In this document: positions 16,637-25,331 of the stretch, one piece after another
How positions within the stretch are numbered: position 1 is the stretch's first letter
Layout of the letters: each line of letters opens with the position of its first letter
Source: Xanthomonas hortorum pv. pelargonii
Lineage (GTDB): Bacteria; Pseudomonadota; Gammaproteobacteria; Xanthomonadales; Xanthomonadaceae
Direction of reading: 5' to 3'
Length of the DNA: 64,000 bases
NCBI RefSeq assembly: GCF_024499015.1
Contig: NZ_CP098604.1
Span: 744,001-808,000 of the forward strand
Notes under the pieces: generated by a model
What the model was told of the DNA's origin: nothing
The model's input: only the letters and a program-made list of their open reading frames with translations
The model's database searches: none
Position numbers and translations under genes: made by a program

Positions 16637-17707
16637 GTGTCCAATCAATCGGTCCCCAATCCGCCCTGCGGCGCGCCCGAATCTGCAGAGCATCGCGCTG
16701 CCGAGCCTGGGGCCACCGGACCCAGCGCGGCAAATGCCAATGCCAGTGCCGCAAAGAAGACTGGCTCGCACCTGGTCGTCTACGTGGCGCTGGCCGGTAA
16801 CCTGGCCATCGCAATCGCCAAGTTCATCGCCGCCGGCATTTCCGGCAGCTCGGCGATGCTCAGCGAAGGCGTGCATTCGCTGGTGGACACCATCAACGAA
16901 GTGCTGCTGCTCTACGGCCTGCGGCGCGCAGCGCAGGCGCCGACGCCTACCCATCCGTTCGGCTACGGACGCGAGCTGTATTTCTGGAGCTTCATCGTCG
17001 CGCTACTGGTGTTTGCGATGGGCGCAGGCGTGTCGCTGTACGAAGGCATCGTGCATCTGCGCAATCCCGAGCCGGCCAAGAGCCATCTGATCGCCTACAT
17101 CGTGCTCGGCGTGTCGATCGTGTTCGAAGGCATTTCCTGGGTGGTGGCCTTGCGCGAGTTCCGCGCGAAGAAGGGCCGCATGGGCTATTTCCAGGCGTTT
17201 CGGCAAAGCAAGGATCCCAGCACGTTCACCGTGTTGCTCGAAGACAGCGCCGCATTGATCGGTTTGTTCATGGCCGTGCTTGGCCTTGCCGGCGCGCAAC
17301 TGCTGGACATGCCCGAACTCGATGGCATCGCCTCGATCGGCATCGCCGGCGTACTGGCGGTCACCGCGTTCCTGCTGGCGCGCGAAACCAAGGGCTTGCT
17401 GATCGGCGAGCCCGCATATGCGCACGTCACCGAATCGCTGCTGCGCATTGCCGCCAGCGACCCGGACGTGCGCGCCGCCAACGGCGTCCTCACCATGCAG
17501 ATGGGCCCGAACCAAGTGGTGGCTGCGTTGAGCGCCGAGTTCGAAGACAGCCGCACCACGCCGCAGATCGAAGCCTGCGTCGGGCGCATCGAGGCCGCCG
17601 CCAAACGCCAGCACCCCGAGCTCACCGCACTGTTCATCAAGCCGCAAACGCCTGAAACCTGGCATGCACGTCGCTCCGAGATCGAACGCGGGGCACAACC
17701 CGACTAG
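16637..17707 (+). CDS. Cation diffusion facilitator family metal transporter
   Basis: About 356 residues with six membrane segments after an unusual 45-residue Ala/Pro/Asn-rich cytosolic N-terminus. S-E-G-V-H-S-L-V-D-T at about 81-90 and L-L-E-D-S-A-A-L-I-G (about 198-207) are the paired segments carrying the H-x-x-x-D and D metal ligands of CDF exporters (Zn2+, Fe2+, Mn2+ with protons). H-P-F-G-Y-G-R-E-L-Y-F-W is characteristic of the branch that includes Fe/Zn CDF proteins. The C-terminal cytoplasmic domain is present. The GTG at 16637 with AGG 6 bases before it is preferred; ATG at 16619 is the alternative. Confidence 0.9.
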   Translation: MSNQSVPNPPCGAPESAEHRAAEPGATGPSAANANASAAKKTGSHLVVYVALAGNLAIAIAKFIAAGISGSSAMLSEGVHSLVDTINEVLLLYGLRRAAQAPTPTHPFGYGRELYFWSFIVALLVFAMGAGVSLYEGIVHLRNPEPAKSHLIAYIVLGVSIVFEGISWVVALREFRAKKGRMGYFQAFRQSKDPSTFTVLLEDSAALIGLFMAVLGLAGAQLLDMPELDGIASIGIAGVLAVTAFLLARETKGLLIGEPAYAHVTESLLRIAASDPDVRAANGVLTMQMGPNQVVAALSAEFEDSRTTPQIEACVGRIEAAAKRQHPELTALFIKPQTPETWHARRSEIERGAQPD

Positions 17708-17997
17708 CGCGCAGCACGTGCGTTTGGGTGCACGTTGAAACATGCGAAACACCTGCTGACGTGCGATGCAAAACATCCGCCGCGTAGTTCCAGTGCAGCC
17801 AGACAGTCGACGCATGACCTTCGGCTGCAGGCATGGCCCAATCTGACACCACCACGACCAAGCTGATCCTCGCCCTAACCGCCGGATCGGCTGCGGTTGC
17901 ATGATCGAAGGCGATTGCCTACGGTGGGCGTGCAGCATCTCTTCGCATCGTGAATCAGCCGATGCATTCCACTCGATCACCGTCATGGAGGTTTCCA

Positions 17998-18471
17998 ATG
18001 GAAATCAGCCAGGGTCGCGTTGCGACCATTCACTACACTCTTTCCGACGACACCGGCCAGGTGCTGGACCGCTCCACGCCGGACACGCCGCTGACCTATC
18101 TGCACGGCGCCGGCAATATCGTGCCGGGCCTGGAGCAGGCGCTGGACGGCAAGCGCCTGGGCGAAACGCTCACCGCCGATGTGGCGCCCGAACAAGGCTA
18201 TGGCCCGCGCCATGCGCAGTTGATCCAGCAGGTGCCGCGCGATGCCTTTCCCACCGATATCGAAGTGGTGCCGGGCGTGCAGTTCGAGGCCCGTACCCAG
18301 CAAGGACCGGTGCTGGTGACGGTCACCGACGTCGGCCCGGAGCATGTCACCGTCGACGGCAATCACCCGCTGGCCGGGCAGACCCTGCATTTCGCGGTCG
18401 AAGTCATCGAAGTGCGCGAAGCCACCACCGAAGAACTGAACGAAGGTCACGTCGCCAACCTTGCGGCATGA
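17998..18471 (+). CDS. FKBP-type peptidyl-prolyl cis-trans isomerase (SlyD-like)
   Basis: A 157-residue cytosolic FKBP. V-A-T-I-H-Y-T-L-S-D-D-T-G-Q-V-L-D-R-S and Y-L-H-G-A-G-N-I-V-P-G-L-E-Q-A-L-D-G-K-R at about 31-55 define the SlyD branch, with an inserted chaperone (IF) domain at about 70-125. It lacks the His-rich metal-binding tail of E. coli SlyD. It speeds proline isomerisation and helps fold proteins. GGAGG lies 7 bases before the ATG. It is followed by a 9-bp stem-loop and then by the yegD-type chaperone gene in the same direction. Confidence 0.92.
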   Translation: MEISQGRVATIHYTLSDDTGQVLDRSTPDTPLTYLHGAGNIVPGLEQALDGKRLGETLTADVAPEQGYGPRHAQLIQQVPRDAFPTDIEVVPGVQFEARTQQGPVLVTVTDVGPEHVTVDGNHPLAGQTLHFAVEVIEVREATTEELNEGHVANLAA

Positions 18472-18477
18472 GTCATC

Positions 18478-18505
18478 GCGCCGTGCGCCTGCGGGTGCAC
18501 GGCGC
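18478..18505 (+). terminator. Stem-loop after the FKBP gene
   Basis: Perfect 9-bp inverted repeat (18478-18486 with 18497-18505) starting 7 bases after the FKBP stop. It lacks a T-run, so termination is uncertain. Confidence 0.4.
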
Positions 18506-18595
18506 TTCGGCTGCTGCGACCTGCGCGCGGACCCTTGCCCACGACGCAAACGGCAGAAGTAGTAAAGTGCGCGGCCCGCTCATAGGCCCGCCTGC

Positions 18596-19951
18596 ATGAA
18601 ACTCGGCATCGACTTCGGTACCAGCAATTCCGCCGCTGCGGCGATCGTCGATGGCCAGGTGGTGCCGGTGCGGTTCGGGCAGGACCTGCAGTTCCGCACC
18701 ACGGTGTATTTCCCCGAGACCATGCGCGACCCGGACGATTTCAGCCTCACCCCGGCGCTGGAATACGAGGTGGAACGGCTGATCGACTCGGGTCGCCGCG
18801 ACGCGCTTGCCGCCGGCCGCACGCCCGCCAACGACAGCCTGCGCCGCGATGCGATCCGCATCGTGCGCCGCCAATGGATGGAAGAACAGGTACGCGAGCC
18901 GCGCAGCTCTGCCGCCCTGCTGCAGAACGCGGTCTATGGCGACGAAGCGCTGGATGCGTATTTCCTCGAAGGCGAAGGCAGCCTGGTGCAGAGCCCCAAG
19001 TCGATGCTGGGCTATAACCTGCATCCGCGTGCGCGCCAGACCATCACCGGCATCGCCACGCATGTGCTGGAACACATCCGGCTCACCGCCTCGCGCCAGT
19101 TCGACATCAACATCCGCAGCGCCACGCTAGGCCGCCCGGTGCAGTTCCGCAGCTCGATCGGCGAGGCCGGCAATGCGCAGGCGCTGGAGATCCTGCAGAC
19201 CGCCGCCATCGCTGCGGGCTTCGATACAGTGGATTTCCTCGAAGAGCCCGCAGCCGCCGCCATGCACTACCACGTCAGCCACGACACCCGGCACGACACC
19301 GTGGTGGTGGACATCGGCGGCGGTACCACCGACATCGCGCATGCCAGCGTCGGCGGCAGCGACGCGCCGCAGGTGCACCGCGCCTGGGGCATCGCACGCG
19401 GCGGTACCGATATCGATCTTGCGCTGAGCCTGGCCGCCTACATGCCGCTGTTCGGCCGCGGCATCACCCGCGTGCCGACCCACCACTATGTGGAAGCGGC
19501 GATGATGCAGGACATGACCCGCCAGCGCGAATTCCGCCTGCACAAGTACCAGGACGTGCCCGCCCCGTTCGACAAGCGTCTGCAGGCGCTGCAGGACACC
19601 GGCAACACCGCGCGCCTGTATCGCGGCGTGGAAGCCTGCAAGATCGCGCTCAGCGAGCGCGACCAGCACCAGGCGGCGCTGGACTTCATCGAGCGTGGGC
19701 TGGGCGTGGATGTGCAGGCCAGCGCACTGGTGGCGTCCGCTTCCAACTATCTGGGCGAACTGGAAGGCCTGCTCGCGCAGGTGCGTGCCGACTTGGCCGC
19801 GCCGCCGGCCACGCTGTTCCTCACCGGCGGCATGTCGCGCGCAGGCTATATCCGTGACACGGTCGCGGCCGCCTTCCCGGAATCGCGCCTGGTGCAAGGC
19901 GATCCGTCCTTTGGTGTGGTCCAGGGCCTGGCCTGGGCTGCCGCGCGGTAA
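18596..19951 (+). CDS. yegD: YegD-type Hsp70 family chaperone
   Basis: A 451-residue actin-fold ATPase. G-I-D-F-G-T-S-N-S at 4-12 is the first phosphate loop, V-V-V-D-I-G-G-G-T-T-D-I-A at about 235-247 the second, and F-L-T-G-G-M-S-R-A-G-Y-I near 408 the adenosine motif. The length and absence of a long substrate-binding domain match YegD, a DnaK paralogue without a known client set. Downstream of the FKBP gene; both may form a protein-quality pair, though a stem-loop lies between. Confidence 0.92.
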   Translation: MKLGIDFGTSNSAAAAIVDGQVVPVRFGQDLQFRTTVYFPETMRDPDDFSLTPALEYEVERLIDSGRRDALAAGRTPANDSLRRDAIRIVRRQWMEEQVREPRSSAALLQNAVYGDEALDAYFLEGEGSLVQSPKSMLGYNLHPRARQTITGIATHVLEHIRLTASRQFDINIRSATLGRPVQFRSSIGEAGNAQALEILQTAAIAAGFDTVDFLEEPAAAAMHYHVSHDTRHDTVVVDIGGGTTDIAHASVGGSDAPQVHRAWGIARGGTDIDLALSLAAYMPLFGRGITRVPTHHYVEAAMMQDMTRQREFRLHKYQDVPAPFDKRLQALQDTGNTARLYRGVEACKIALSERDQHQAALDFIERGLGVDVQASALVASASNYLGELEGLLAQVRADLAAPPATLFLTGGMSRAGYIRDTVAAAFPESRLVQGDPSFGVVQGLAWAAAR

Positions 19952-20183
19952 GCGGCAGCTAGATGGTCGGTTAGCTGTGCACAGCACGCGTTAACGCAAT
20001 CCGGCGCAACTTCCCATACAATGCACGGTTGCTGCCGGACGCCCCGCCGTCTTGTCTGCAAGGCACGCTTGCCGTGCCGCCGCGATTGCGCACCGAACGC
20101 GATCGCACCTCTCGACATCGCTTCTGCGCGCGCCACCCTAGCCGCACGCGATGTCCTTGCACTTCCCCGCTACAGGAGGCCAC

Positions 20184-20369
20184 ATGGCACGTCCCGCGAC
20201 CAAGCAGAAATCCCAGCCCAGCATCGCTCGCAGCGAAGGCAAGTCGCAGCCGCTCAGTCGTGAGCGTATCGCTGCCGACATCGCCGCGTTCCGCAAGACC
20301 GGCGGCAGGATTGAAGTGCTCACCACCAACTTCGGCCCAGCTCGCAACGATGGCGACAAGATCGCCTAA
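20184..20369 (+). CDS. Small conserved-looking basic protein (61 aa)
   Basis: A 61-residue Lys/Arg/Ser-rich protein, M-A-R-P-A-T-K-Q-K-S-Q at the start and I-E-V-L-T-T-N-F-G-P-A-R-N-D at the end. AGGAGG lies 5 bases before the ATG at 20184 and a good stem-loop follows the stop, so it looks like a complete expressed unit. Family not recognised. The basic charge would allow nucleic-acid binding, but nothing else supports it. Confidence 0.65.
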   Translation: MARPATKQKSQPSIARSEGKSQPLSRERIAADIAAFRKTGGRIEVLTTNFGPARNDGDKIA

Positions 20370-20394
20370 GCGTTGCTCCGAAGTGTTTGCTCAA

Positions 20395-20423
20395 CGTGCC
20401 ACCGCAAGGTGGCACGCTTGTTT
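20395..20423. terminator. Terminator between converging genes
   Basis: Perfect 9-bp stem (20395-20403 with 20408-20416) with a GCAA tetraloop, followed on the plus strand by C-T-T-G-T-T-T. It lies between the 61-aa gene (+) and the DUF4097 gene (-). Confidence 0.75.
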
Positions 20424-20443
20424 CAGGAATCAGAATCCAGCCA

Positions 20444-21328
20444 TCAGTTGCTGTAATCGATGCGCACCGAGCCCGAGTGCGATTCCAGTTTGACGTCGCC
20501 ATTGCCCGCCCCCAGCCTGGTTTTCAGACTCTTGCCCGGGCCGTACTCCGGCCGCTCCACCTGCCCGGCCACCGAGCGGATGTCACCACTGAACACGTCC
20601 ACCTGTAGCGCTGCCGAGACATTGCGCGGCACGCCCAGGGTGATCGCGCCACTGACACTCTCCGCCGCGATACTGCCGCCAGGCGCCAGCCCGGTCACCG
20701 TCAGCGCCGTTCCCCCGGACACACTCTCGGCGCGCAGCTGCGACACCTGCCCCGCGCCAACCCGGATCTGGCCGGAGACGGACTCGACCGAGATCACCCC
20801 GCTGGCGCCCGAGGGCGCATCGATCTGCCCACTCACCGTGCCCAGCGTCAGCCGCCCGCTGGCCACCGAGCTACGCAGCGAGCCGCTGACGGTTTCCAGT
20901 TGCGCCTCCTTGGCGCGCCCACCGGCGACCACATCGCCGCTGACCGACTTGAGCTGCAACCGCGCCAGATCGACCTGATCGACATCGACCGAGGCACTTA
21001 CCGCCTCCACGTCCAGCAACGCCGCACGCGGGACCCGCAACTCCAGTTGAGCGCCCTTACTGTTGCGGCCGTTGCGCGGGTAGATCACCTCAAGCTGCAG
21101 CAAGTCCGGGCTTGCGTCGACATCCAGCCGCTGCCCCTCGCCCAAGCTGCCGGTCAGCGCCACCTCGTCGCGATCCCAGCCGCGCACGCGAATCTGCCCG
21201 GCAATGTTTTCCACCTCCACGCGCCCACCGCGCGCCAGCGGATGGGTCTGCTTCAGCGTGGTCTGCGCCGCTGCCGGCACGGCGCACACCGCAGCCAGCA
21301 GCAACAGGGAAAGATGGGCGTAACGCAT
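20444..21328 (-). CDS. Exported DUF4097 beta-strand-repeat protein
   Basis: A 294-residue protein with a signal peptide (L-S-L-L-L-L-A-A-V-C-A-V-P-A-A-A-Q). The mature part is a chain of short repeats of the form V-x-S-V-S-G-x-I/V/L, for example L-K-S-V-S-G-D-V, L-E-T-V-S-G-S-L, L-G-T-V-S-G-Q-I, V-E-S-V-S-G-Q-I, A-E-S-V-S-G-A-I, which is the repeated-strand pattern of DUF4097. The fold is probably a solenoid in the periplasm. The ATG at 21328 with GAGGAG 7 bases before it is preferred over the ATG two codons upstream. It is third in an operon with an ECF sigma factor and a one-pass membrane protein, so it may be a sensor or target of that system. Confidence 0.85.
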   Translation of the reverse strand: MRYAHLSLLLLAAVCAVPAAAQTTLKQTHPLARGGRVEVENIAGQIRVRGWDRDEVALTGSLGEGQRLDVDASPDLLQLEVIYPRNGRNSKGAQLELRVPRAALLDVEAVSASVDVDQVDLARLQLKSVSGDVVAGGRAKEAQLETVSGSLRSSVASGRLTLGTVSGQIDAPSGASGVISVESVSGQIRVGAGQVSQLRAESVSGGTALTVTGLAPGGSIAAESVSGAITLGVPRNVSAALQVDVFSGDIRSVAGQVERPEYGPGKSLKTRLGAGNGDVKLESHSGSVRIDYSN

Positions 21329-21339
21329 GTGCATGCTCC

Positions 21340-21867
21340 TCAGCTAGGAAAAGACGCCTCGCCCTGTGCGGCAAGACGGGTCAATTGCAGCCGCTTCGCA
21401 TAGGTACGCTGCAGCTGCGACAACAAAAATGCAGAGCCCGGGCTCTGCGCGATCGCGGCGTGGATGGCCTGTACGCTTTGATCCAGCTCATTCAGCGCCG
21501 GACGCAGATCGGCCGGCACCTGCTGGACTGGAAATGCCGCAATCGCCTGCTGGTACTGCCCGGCCATCGCCTGTGCCTGCGCCACCAGCGCGGGCTGCAT
21601 GGGGACGGGCGTACGTGCCTGCCGATCGAGCCCGGGCACGATGACCACCAACGCCAGCGCAGCGGCCAGCGCCACACCCAGTGCAGGCCAGGCCCATGCG
21701 CGATGACGGCGTGGCATCAATGCGACCACGTTGGAGTGCGCCGTCAATGCGGGCGCAATGCGCTCCCACACCTGCGCCGGTGGCTGGCGGTGTTGCGGCA
21801 ATGCCCGCAAACGCGCGCACAACGCAGCGTCGTCGGTATCGCGAGGGTCATGCGGATCGTGATTCAT
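21340..21867 (-). CDS. One-pass membrane protein, probable anti-sigma partner of the ECF factor
   Basis: A 175-residue protein: cytosolic part of about 55 residues, one membrane segment (W-P-A-L-G-V-A-L-A-A-A-L-A-L-V-V-I-V-P-G, about 58-77), and a helical periplasmic part of about 95 residues. The start overlaps the sigma factor stop (ATGA). Position and topology are those of ECF anti-sigma factors, but there is no H-x-x-x-C-x-x-C zinc motif, and no family is recognised with certainty. Bits such as R-A-L-P-Q-H-R-Q-P-P-A-Q-V-W-E-R-I resemble the N-termini of small anti-sigma-like proteins. Confidence 0.65.
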   Translation of the reverse strand: MNHDPHDPRDTDDAALCARLRALPQHRQPPAQVWERIAPALTAHSNVVALMPRRHRAWAWPALGVALAAALALVVIVPGLDRQARTPVPMQPALVAQAQAMAGQYQQAIAAFPVQQVPADLRPALNELDQSVQAIHAAIAQSPGSAFLLSQLQRTYAKRLQLTRLAAQGEASFPS

Positions 21868-22451
21868 ACGGTGTCTCCCAGCCGCGCACGCAGCAAGCCG
21901 CGCGCGCGATGTAGTTGTGCCTTGGAACTGCCGACCGCCATGTGCAATTGGTCGGCAATCTCCTGATGTTTCCAGCCCTCGATGTCGTGCAGTACCAGCA
22001 CCGCGCGTGCACGCGGCGGCAATGTTTCCAGCGCGCGCTCCAGATCCATCCGGGTCGATTGGCAATGCGCTGCGCCAGGAATCGCCGCGAGAATCTCGCC
22101 GTCGGCATCGTCCACCATGTGGTCGCTCGCAGCCGAGCGCGCACGCAACTCCATCAAGGCGGTGTTGACCGCCAGGCGATGCAGCCAGGTACCCAGCACA
22201 CTTTGAAAACGGAATTGCGGCAAGGCCTTCCATGCCGCGATGAAGGTTTCCTGCAGCACATCGTCGGCGCGCGCCGCGTTGCCACCGCACAAGCGCCAGA
22301 CCACCGCATACAACCGCGGCGAGTGGCGGCGATAGATGGTCTCGTAGGCAGCGCGATCTCCGCGCGCAGCAGCACGCGCCAAGCCGGCGTCATCGCGGTC
22401 GGCGGGGCTGTCGCACTCTGAGGCATCGATGGGCATGGCGGTGTCGAGCAT
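21864..22451 (-). CDS. ECF (sigma-70 family, RpoE-like) RNA polymerase sigma factor
   Basis: About 195 residues. Region 2 is Y-E-T-I-Y-R-R-H-S-P-R-L-Y-A-V...D-D-V-L-Q-E-T-F-I-A-A-W and T-W-L-H-R-L-A-V-N-T-A-L; region 4 is L-P-P-R-A-R-A-V-L-V-L-H-D-I-E-G-W-K-H-Q-E-I-A-D, with a helix-turn-helix near the C-terminus (M-A-V-G-S-S-K-A-Q-L-H-R-A-R). The ATG at 22451 is used; an ATG five codons in and a longer frame to 22565 are possible. The operon continues with a membrane partner and a DUF4097 protein, typical of a cell-envelope signalling system. Confidence 0.85.
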   Translation of the reverse strand: MLDTAMPIDASECDSPADRDDAGLARAAARGDRAAYETIYRRHSPRLYAVVWRLCGGNAARADDVLQETFIAAWKALPQFRFQSVLGTWLHRLAVNTALMELRARSAASDHMVDDADGEILAAIPGAAHCQSTRMDLERALETLPPRARAVLVLHDIEGWKHQEIADQLHMAVGSSKAQLHRARGLLRARLGDTV

Positions 22452-22959
22452 ATCCAGTTCGATGCGCCAGACAGCGCAAAGGTTTAAACCCGGCAAACTG
22501 TTTTTCTTCGAGCACGGCGTAAACCTTTTCGCCTGCCGGCGCATCCAATCCTTTCGATAGCGCACTCCTGCGTCGCATCGCTTGCCTGGGCACGGTCATC
22601 GGCCGCTCCAAGCGCAGGCATTCTGATCGGAAGCCCACATGCCGCATGTTCTTGGATTGCTCCTGAGCCTGTGCTCCACCCACTGCCCGGCCCCGCTGCC
22701 GATGGATGCGCTGCAGCTCACACTGACCCCGGCGCGCCTGGAGCTGTGTCTGCTGCGTTTACCGCTCAAGCAGGTGTCTTGCGTCGCGATGAGCACACCA
22801 TGGGAATGGACGCTGGTGCGTCACCTGGAACAGCGCTGGCAGCGCTTGGTCGCGCTCTCCGCATCCAGTGCGGGTATTACGCGCTAGCCGCCTGCAACTG
22901 CATGCTGTCTTCCCCGAGCGCCCCGTTACAATGGGCATCCGCCCAACCTGCATGATGTG
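22452..22959. other. 508-base gap between sigma operon and MscS-like gene
   Basis: It holds the promoter region of the sigma operon. An A-A-A-G-G-T-T-T-A motif occurs twice in the minus direction upstream of the sigma gene, but I cannot fit a consensus. One doubtful open frame is listed separately (22639-22887). Nothing else is recognisable. Confidence 0.45.
22639..22887 (+). CDS. Doubtful 82-residue frame
   Basis: A plus-strand frame, M-P-H-V-L-G-L-L-L-S-L-C-S-T-H-C at the start, in the gap between the sigma factor and the MscS-like channel. The start could be a short signal peptide, and the body (L-Q-L-T-L-T-P-A-R-L-E-L-C-L-L-R-L-P) is amphipathic. No ribosome site is clear and there is no family. 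In GC-rich DNA such a frame can arise by chance. Confidence 0.25.
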   Translation: MPHVLGLLLSLCSTHCPAPLPMDALQLTLTPARLELCLLRLPLKQVSCVAMSTPWEWTLVRHLEQRWQRLVALSASSAGITR

Positions 22960-23553
22960 ATGTCCGCGCCCGATGCGTTGCCCACCATGATCCGTAGCCT
23001 GCTGCCGCACTGGAATCCGCAGTGGCTGGCTGTCGCAGTGCCAACGGTGCAGATCGTGTTGATCGTCGCCGTTGCCGCATTGGTACGGCTGCTGCTGCGG
23101 CAACTGCTGCGGCGCTTGTGTACGCGCTACAGCCTGCCGGCAGAAATGATGATCGGTATCCGGCGTGTGGGCAGCTTCGTCATCTCGGTCACCGCCGTGC
23201 TGACGGTGCTGAACGTGCTTGGCGTCTCCAGCGGCACCTTGTGGACCGCGTTCACCGGGTTCGCGGCGGTCGGTGCGGTGGCGTTCTTCGCGGCATGGAG
23301 CGTGCTGTCCAATATCTTCTGCACGTTCCTGATCATCACCACGCGCCCGTTCCGCCTGCACGACCATATCGAATTGCTCGAAGGTGGCGACAAGCCGGGC
23401 CTGAAAGGCCGCGTGATCGACATCAACGTGATTTACACGACACTGGAAGAAACCGGCGACCATGCAGGCAGCGTGCTGCAGGTTCCCAACAGCCTGTTCT
23501 TCCAGCGCACCACGCGTCGCTGGCGCGAGACCAGCCACTTCAACACCCACTAA
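22960..23553 (+). CDS. Small mechanosensitive-channel (MscS) family protein
   Basis: About 197 residues. Two membrane segments (W-L-A-V-A-V-P-T-V-Q-I-V-L-I-V-A-V-A-A-L and S-F-V-I-S-V-T-A-V-L-T-V-L-N-V-L-G-V) are followed by the pore helix A-A-V-G-A-V-A-F-F-A-A-W-S-V-L-S-N and the beta domain with R-P-F-R-L-H-D-H-I-E-L, the MscS signature. The C-terminal alpha/beta domain of E. coli MscS is cut short. Predicted role is release of solutes on hypo-osmotic shock. No strong ribosome site; GTG at 22957 and ATG at 22987 are alternative starts. Confidence 0.82.
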   Translation: MSAPDALPTMIRSLLPHWNPQWLAVAVPTVQIVLIVAVAALVRLLLRQLLRRLCTRYSLPAEMMIGIRRVGSFVISVTAVLTVLNVLGVSSGTLWTAFTGFAAVGAVAFFAAWSVLSNIFCTFLIITTRPFRLHDHIELLEGGDKPGLKGRVIDINVIYTTLEETGDHAGSVLQVPNSLFFQRTTRRWRETSHFNTH

Positions 23554-23569
23554 GACGCCCATCCAGCTG

Positions 23570-23836
23570 TCAACGCAGCTGGCTGTCCTTACTGCCGCGG
23601 CGGTTGTAGCCGCCTTGCGCCGCTTGCTCAAGATCGTGCGCTTCCTGGCAATTCACGCATAGGTGCACGCCCGGCACTGCCTTGCGGCGCGCTTCGGGAA
23701 TCGCTGCATCGCACTCTTCGCAATGCGTCAGGCTCGGGCCCTGATGCAGCTGGCTCCGCGCGCGCTTGATCGCATCCTCGACGGTTGCATCGATCTGGTC
23801 CTGCACCGCCCCATCACCCGCCCATCCGGTCGCCAT
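23570..23836 (-). CDS. DksA/TraR C4-type zinc-finger protein (YbiI-like)
   Basis: An 88-residue protein with a C-terminal C4 zinc finger: C-E-E-C at about 39-42 and C-V-N-C at about 60-63, preceded by a coiled helix with V-Q-D-Q-I-D-A-T-V-E-D-A-I. This is the YbiI-like short branch of the DksA/TraR family, without the long coiled coil that enters the RNA polymerase channel; a role in transcription is possible but not established. GAGG lies 5 bases before the ATG at 23836. Confidence 0.87.
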   Translation of the reverse strand: MATGWAGDGAVQDQIDATVEDAIKRARSQLHQGPSLTHCEECDAAIPEARRKAVPGVHLCVNCQEAHDLEQAAQGGYNRRGSKDSQLR

Positions 23837-23967
23837 GATCGCCTCGGCTTGTTGGCTCAGGAGTGGAATATGGGCATGCCCAAAGGCAAATCCAAGCCGG
23901 ACGTGCACAGTGCGCTCAAATCGGGTGCTCTAGCATCGGGGTATTCGCACTCGTTGAGGAATCTGCA

Positions 23968-24222
23968 ATGGAACAACCCGTCCACCCGTTCTCCGAATTA
24001 TTCGCCCAGTTGGGTCTGCCATCGGACGAAGTCAGCATTCGCGACTTTATCGATGAGCACTCTCCATTGCCGGGCGATGTGCGTCTGGAAGAGGCGCCCT
24101 TCTGGACTCCGGCACAGGCACAGTTGCTGCGTGAAGAACGCCTCGACGATGCCGACTGGATCGTGACCATCGATCAACTCAACATCGCCTTGCACACCAC
24201 CGCCGAAGACACCGGCGTCTGA
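23968..24222 (+). CDS. DUF2789 family protein
   Basis: An 84-residue acidic protein: F-S-E-L-F-A-Q-L-G-L-P-S-D at 9-21, I-R-D-F-I-D-E-H near 24-31, and F-W-T-P-A-Q-A-Q-L-L-R-E near 46-57. This matches the DUF2789 pattern; no function is known. GAGGA lies 7 bases before the ATG at 23968. A bidirectional terminator at 24332-24360 follows. Confidence 0.85.
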   Translation: MEQPVHPFSELFAQLGLPSDEVSIRDFIDEHSPLPGDVRLEEAPFWTPAQAQLLREERLDDADWIVTIDQLNIALHTTAEDTGV

Positions 24223-24331
24223 TCTACGCAAGAGCGCAGCGAAAGCATTGCGGTAGAACTCGCCTGTAGTCTTTTACTTGCGCCGGCCAAATACCTGCCC
24301 CGGCCGATTCGATTGATCAGATTGCAATAAC

Positions 24332-24360
24332 AAAAAAGAGCGGCCAGTGGCCGCTCTTTT
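24332..24360. terminator. Bidirectional Rho-independent terminator
   Basis: A perfect 13-bp stem (24334-24346 with 24348-24360) flanked by A-A-A-A-A-A and T-T-T-T. It lies between the DUF2789 gene (+) and the DUF1328 gene (-) and can serve both. Confidence 0.9.
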
Positions 24361-24418
24361 GCATTCCAGGTAACGTGGCTGGCGTGCGAAGCGCGCGCCG
24401 ACGCCAAGCACTCGGACG

Positions 24419-24592
24419 TCAGGTCACCTTCTTGGCGATCGTCACACCCAGCACGAACAGCACGATGGCGATGATGATGCCGGCCCAGAACAGAAACTTG
24501 GCAATGCCCATCGCAGCGCCCGCCATGCCGCCAAACCCGAGCGCACCGGCGATCAGTCCGATGATGGCGAAAATAATGGCCCACTTGATCAT
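24419..24592 (-). CDS. DUF1328 small membrane protein (YtjA family)
   Basis: A 57-residue, two-segment membrane protein. [21 protein letters not shown] at 2-22 and the second hydrophobic run are the DUF1328 pattern. These small proteins are often stress or phage-shock associated; the molecular role is unknown. GAGGAG lies 9 bases before the ATG. Confidence 0.9.
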   Translation of the reverse strand: MIKWAIIFAIIGLIAGALGFGGMAGAAMGIAKFLFWAGIIIAIVLFVLGVTIAKKVT

Positions 24593-24795
24593 GTTGTTGT
24601 CTCCTCGTCCGGCACGCTGCCGTGTTTTTAGTCGTGTGCCTGCGGCAACACACCGCAAAACATGCGCTGCACGCTACGCATCCAGGTGTGCCGCATTCGT
24701 GAATACGCTTGACACACACCGCCACATTCGCGCGCGCAGATTCGCCACCGGCACCTGCATCGGCGATCATGTGCACTTCGCAGCACTCGATCGGC

Positions 24796-25296
24796 ATGGA
24801 CACTCTCCGCTATCTCACCGGTTACCCGCCCGCCGTCCTGGATCAGGTGCGCGCGCTGATCGCGCAGGACAAACTCGCAGCGGTGCTGGCACGGCGCTAC
24901 CCGGACCGCCATGAGATCCGCACCGACCGCCATCTGTACGAGTACGTCAAAGCGATGAAGGAGCGCTACATGCGCTCATCGCCCACCTTGCACAAGGCGA
25001 TGTACGACAACCATCTGCAGGTGGTGAAGCATGCGCTGGGCACGCACACCGCCATCTCGCGCGTGCACGGCAGCCGGCTCAAGGCCAGCCGCGAAATCCG
25101 CATCGCCTCGCTGTTCCGCGATGCTCCAGAGCCATTTCTGCAGATGATCGTGGCCCACGAGCTGGCGCATCTGAAGGAGGCCGATCACAACAAGGCCTTC
25201 TACCAGCTGTGCAACCACATGACGCGCGACTACCACCAACTGGAGTTCGATCTGCGCCTGTATCTGACCCAGCTGGCGCTGTCGGCGAGCAGCTGA
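24796..25296 (+). CDS. YgjP-type metallopeptidase-like protein
   Basis: A 166-residue protein with H-E-L-A-H at about 118-122 followed by H-x-x-x-F (A-D-H-N-K-A-F), the gluzincin-like metal site of the YgjP/UPF0020-neighbour family (M48-related). The start Y-L-T-G-Y-P, and R-D-x-E-I-R-x-D-R-x-L-Y-x-Y-V are also of this group. It is cytosolic with no signal peptide. Activity has not been shown for the family. The fused Sel1/hydroxylase gene follows 35 bases on in the same direction. Confidence 0.8.
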   Translation: MDTLRYLTGYPPAVLDQVRALIAQDKLAAVLARRYPDRHEIRTDRHLYEYVKAMKERYMRSSPTLHKAMYDNHLQVVKHALGTHTAISRVHGSRLKASREIRIASLFRDAPEPFLQMIVAHELAHLKEADHNKAFYQLCNHMTRDYHQLEFDLRLYLTQLALSASS

Positions 25297-25331
25297 TCGC
25301 GCATCGCCCGGGCAGGGCTTAGGATGCCGCG

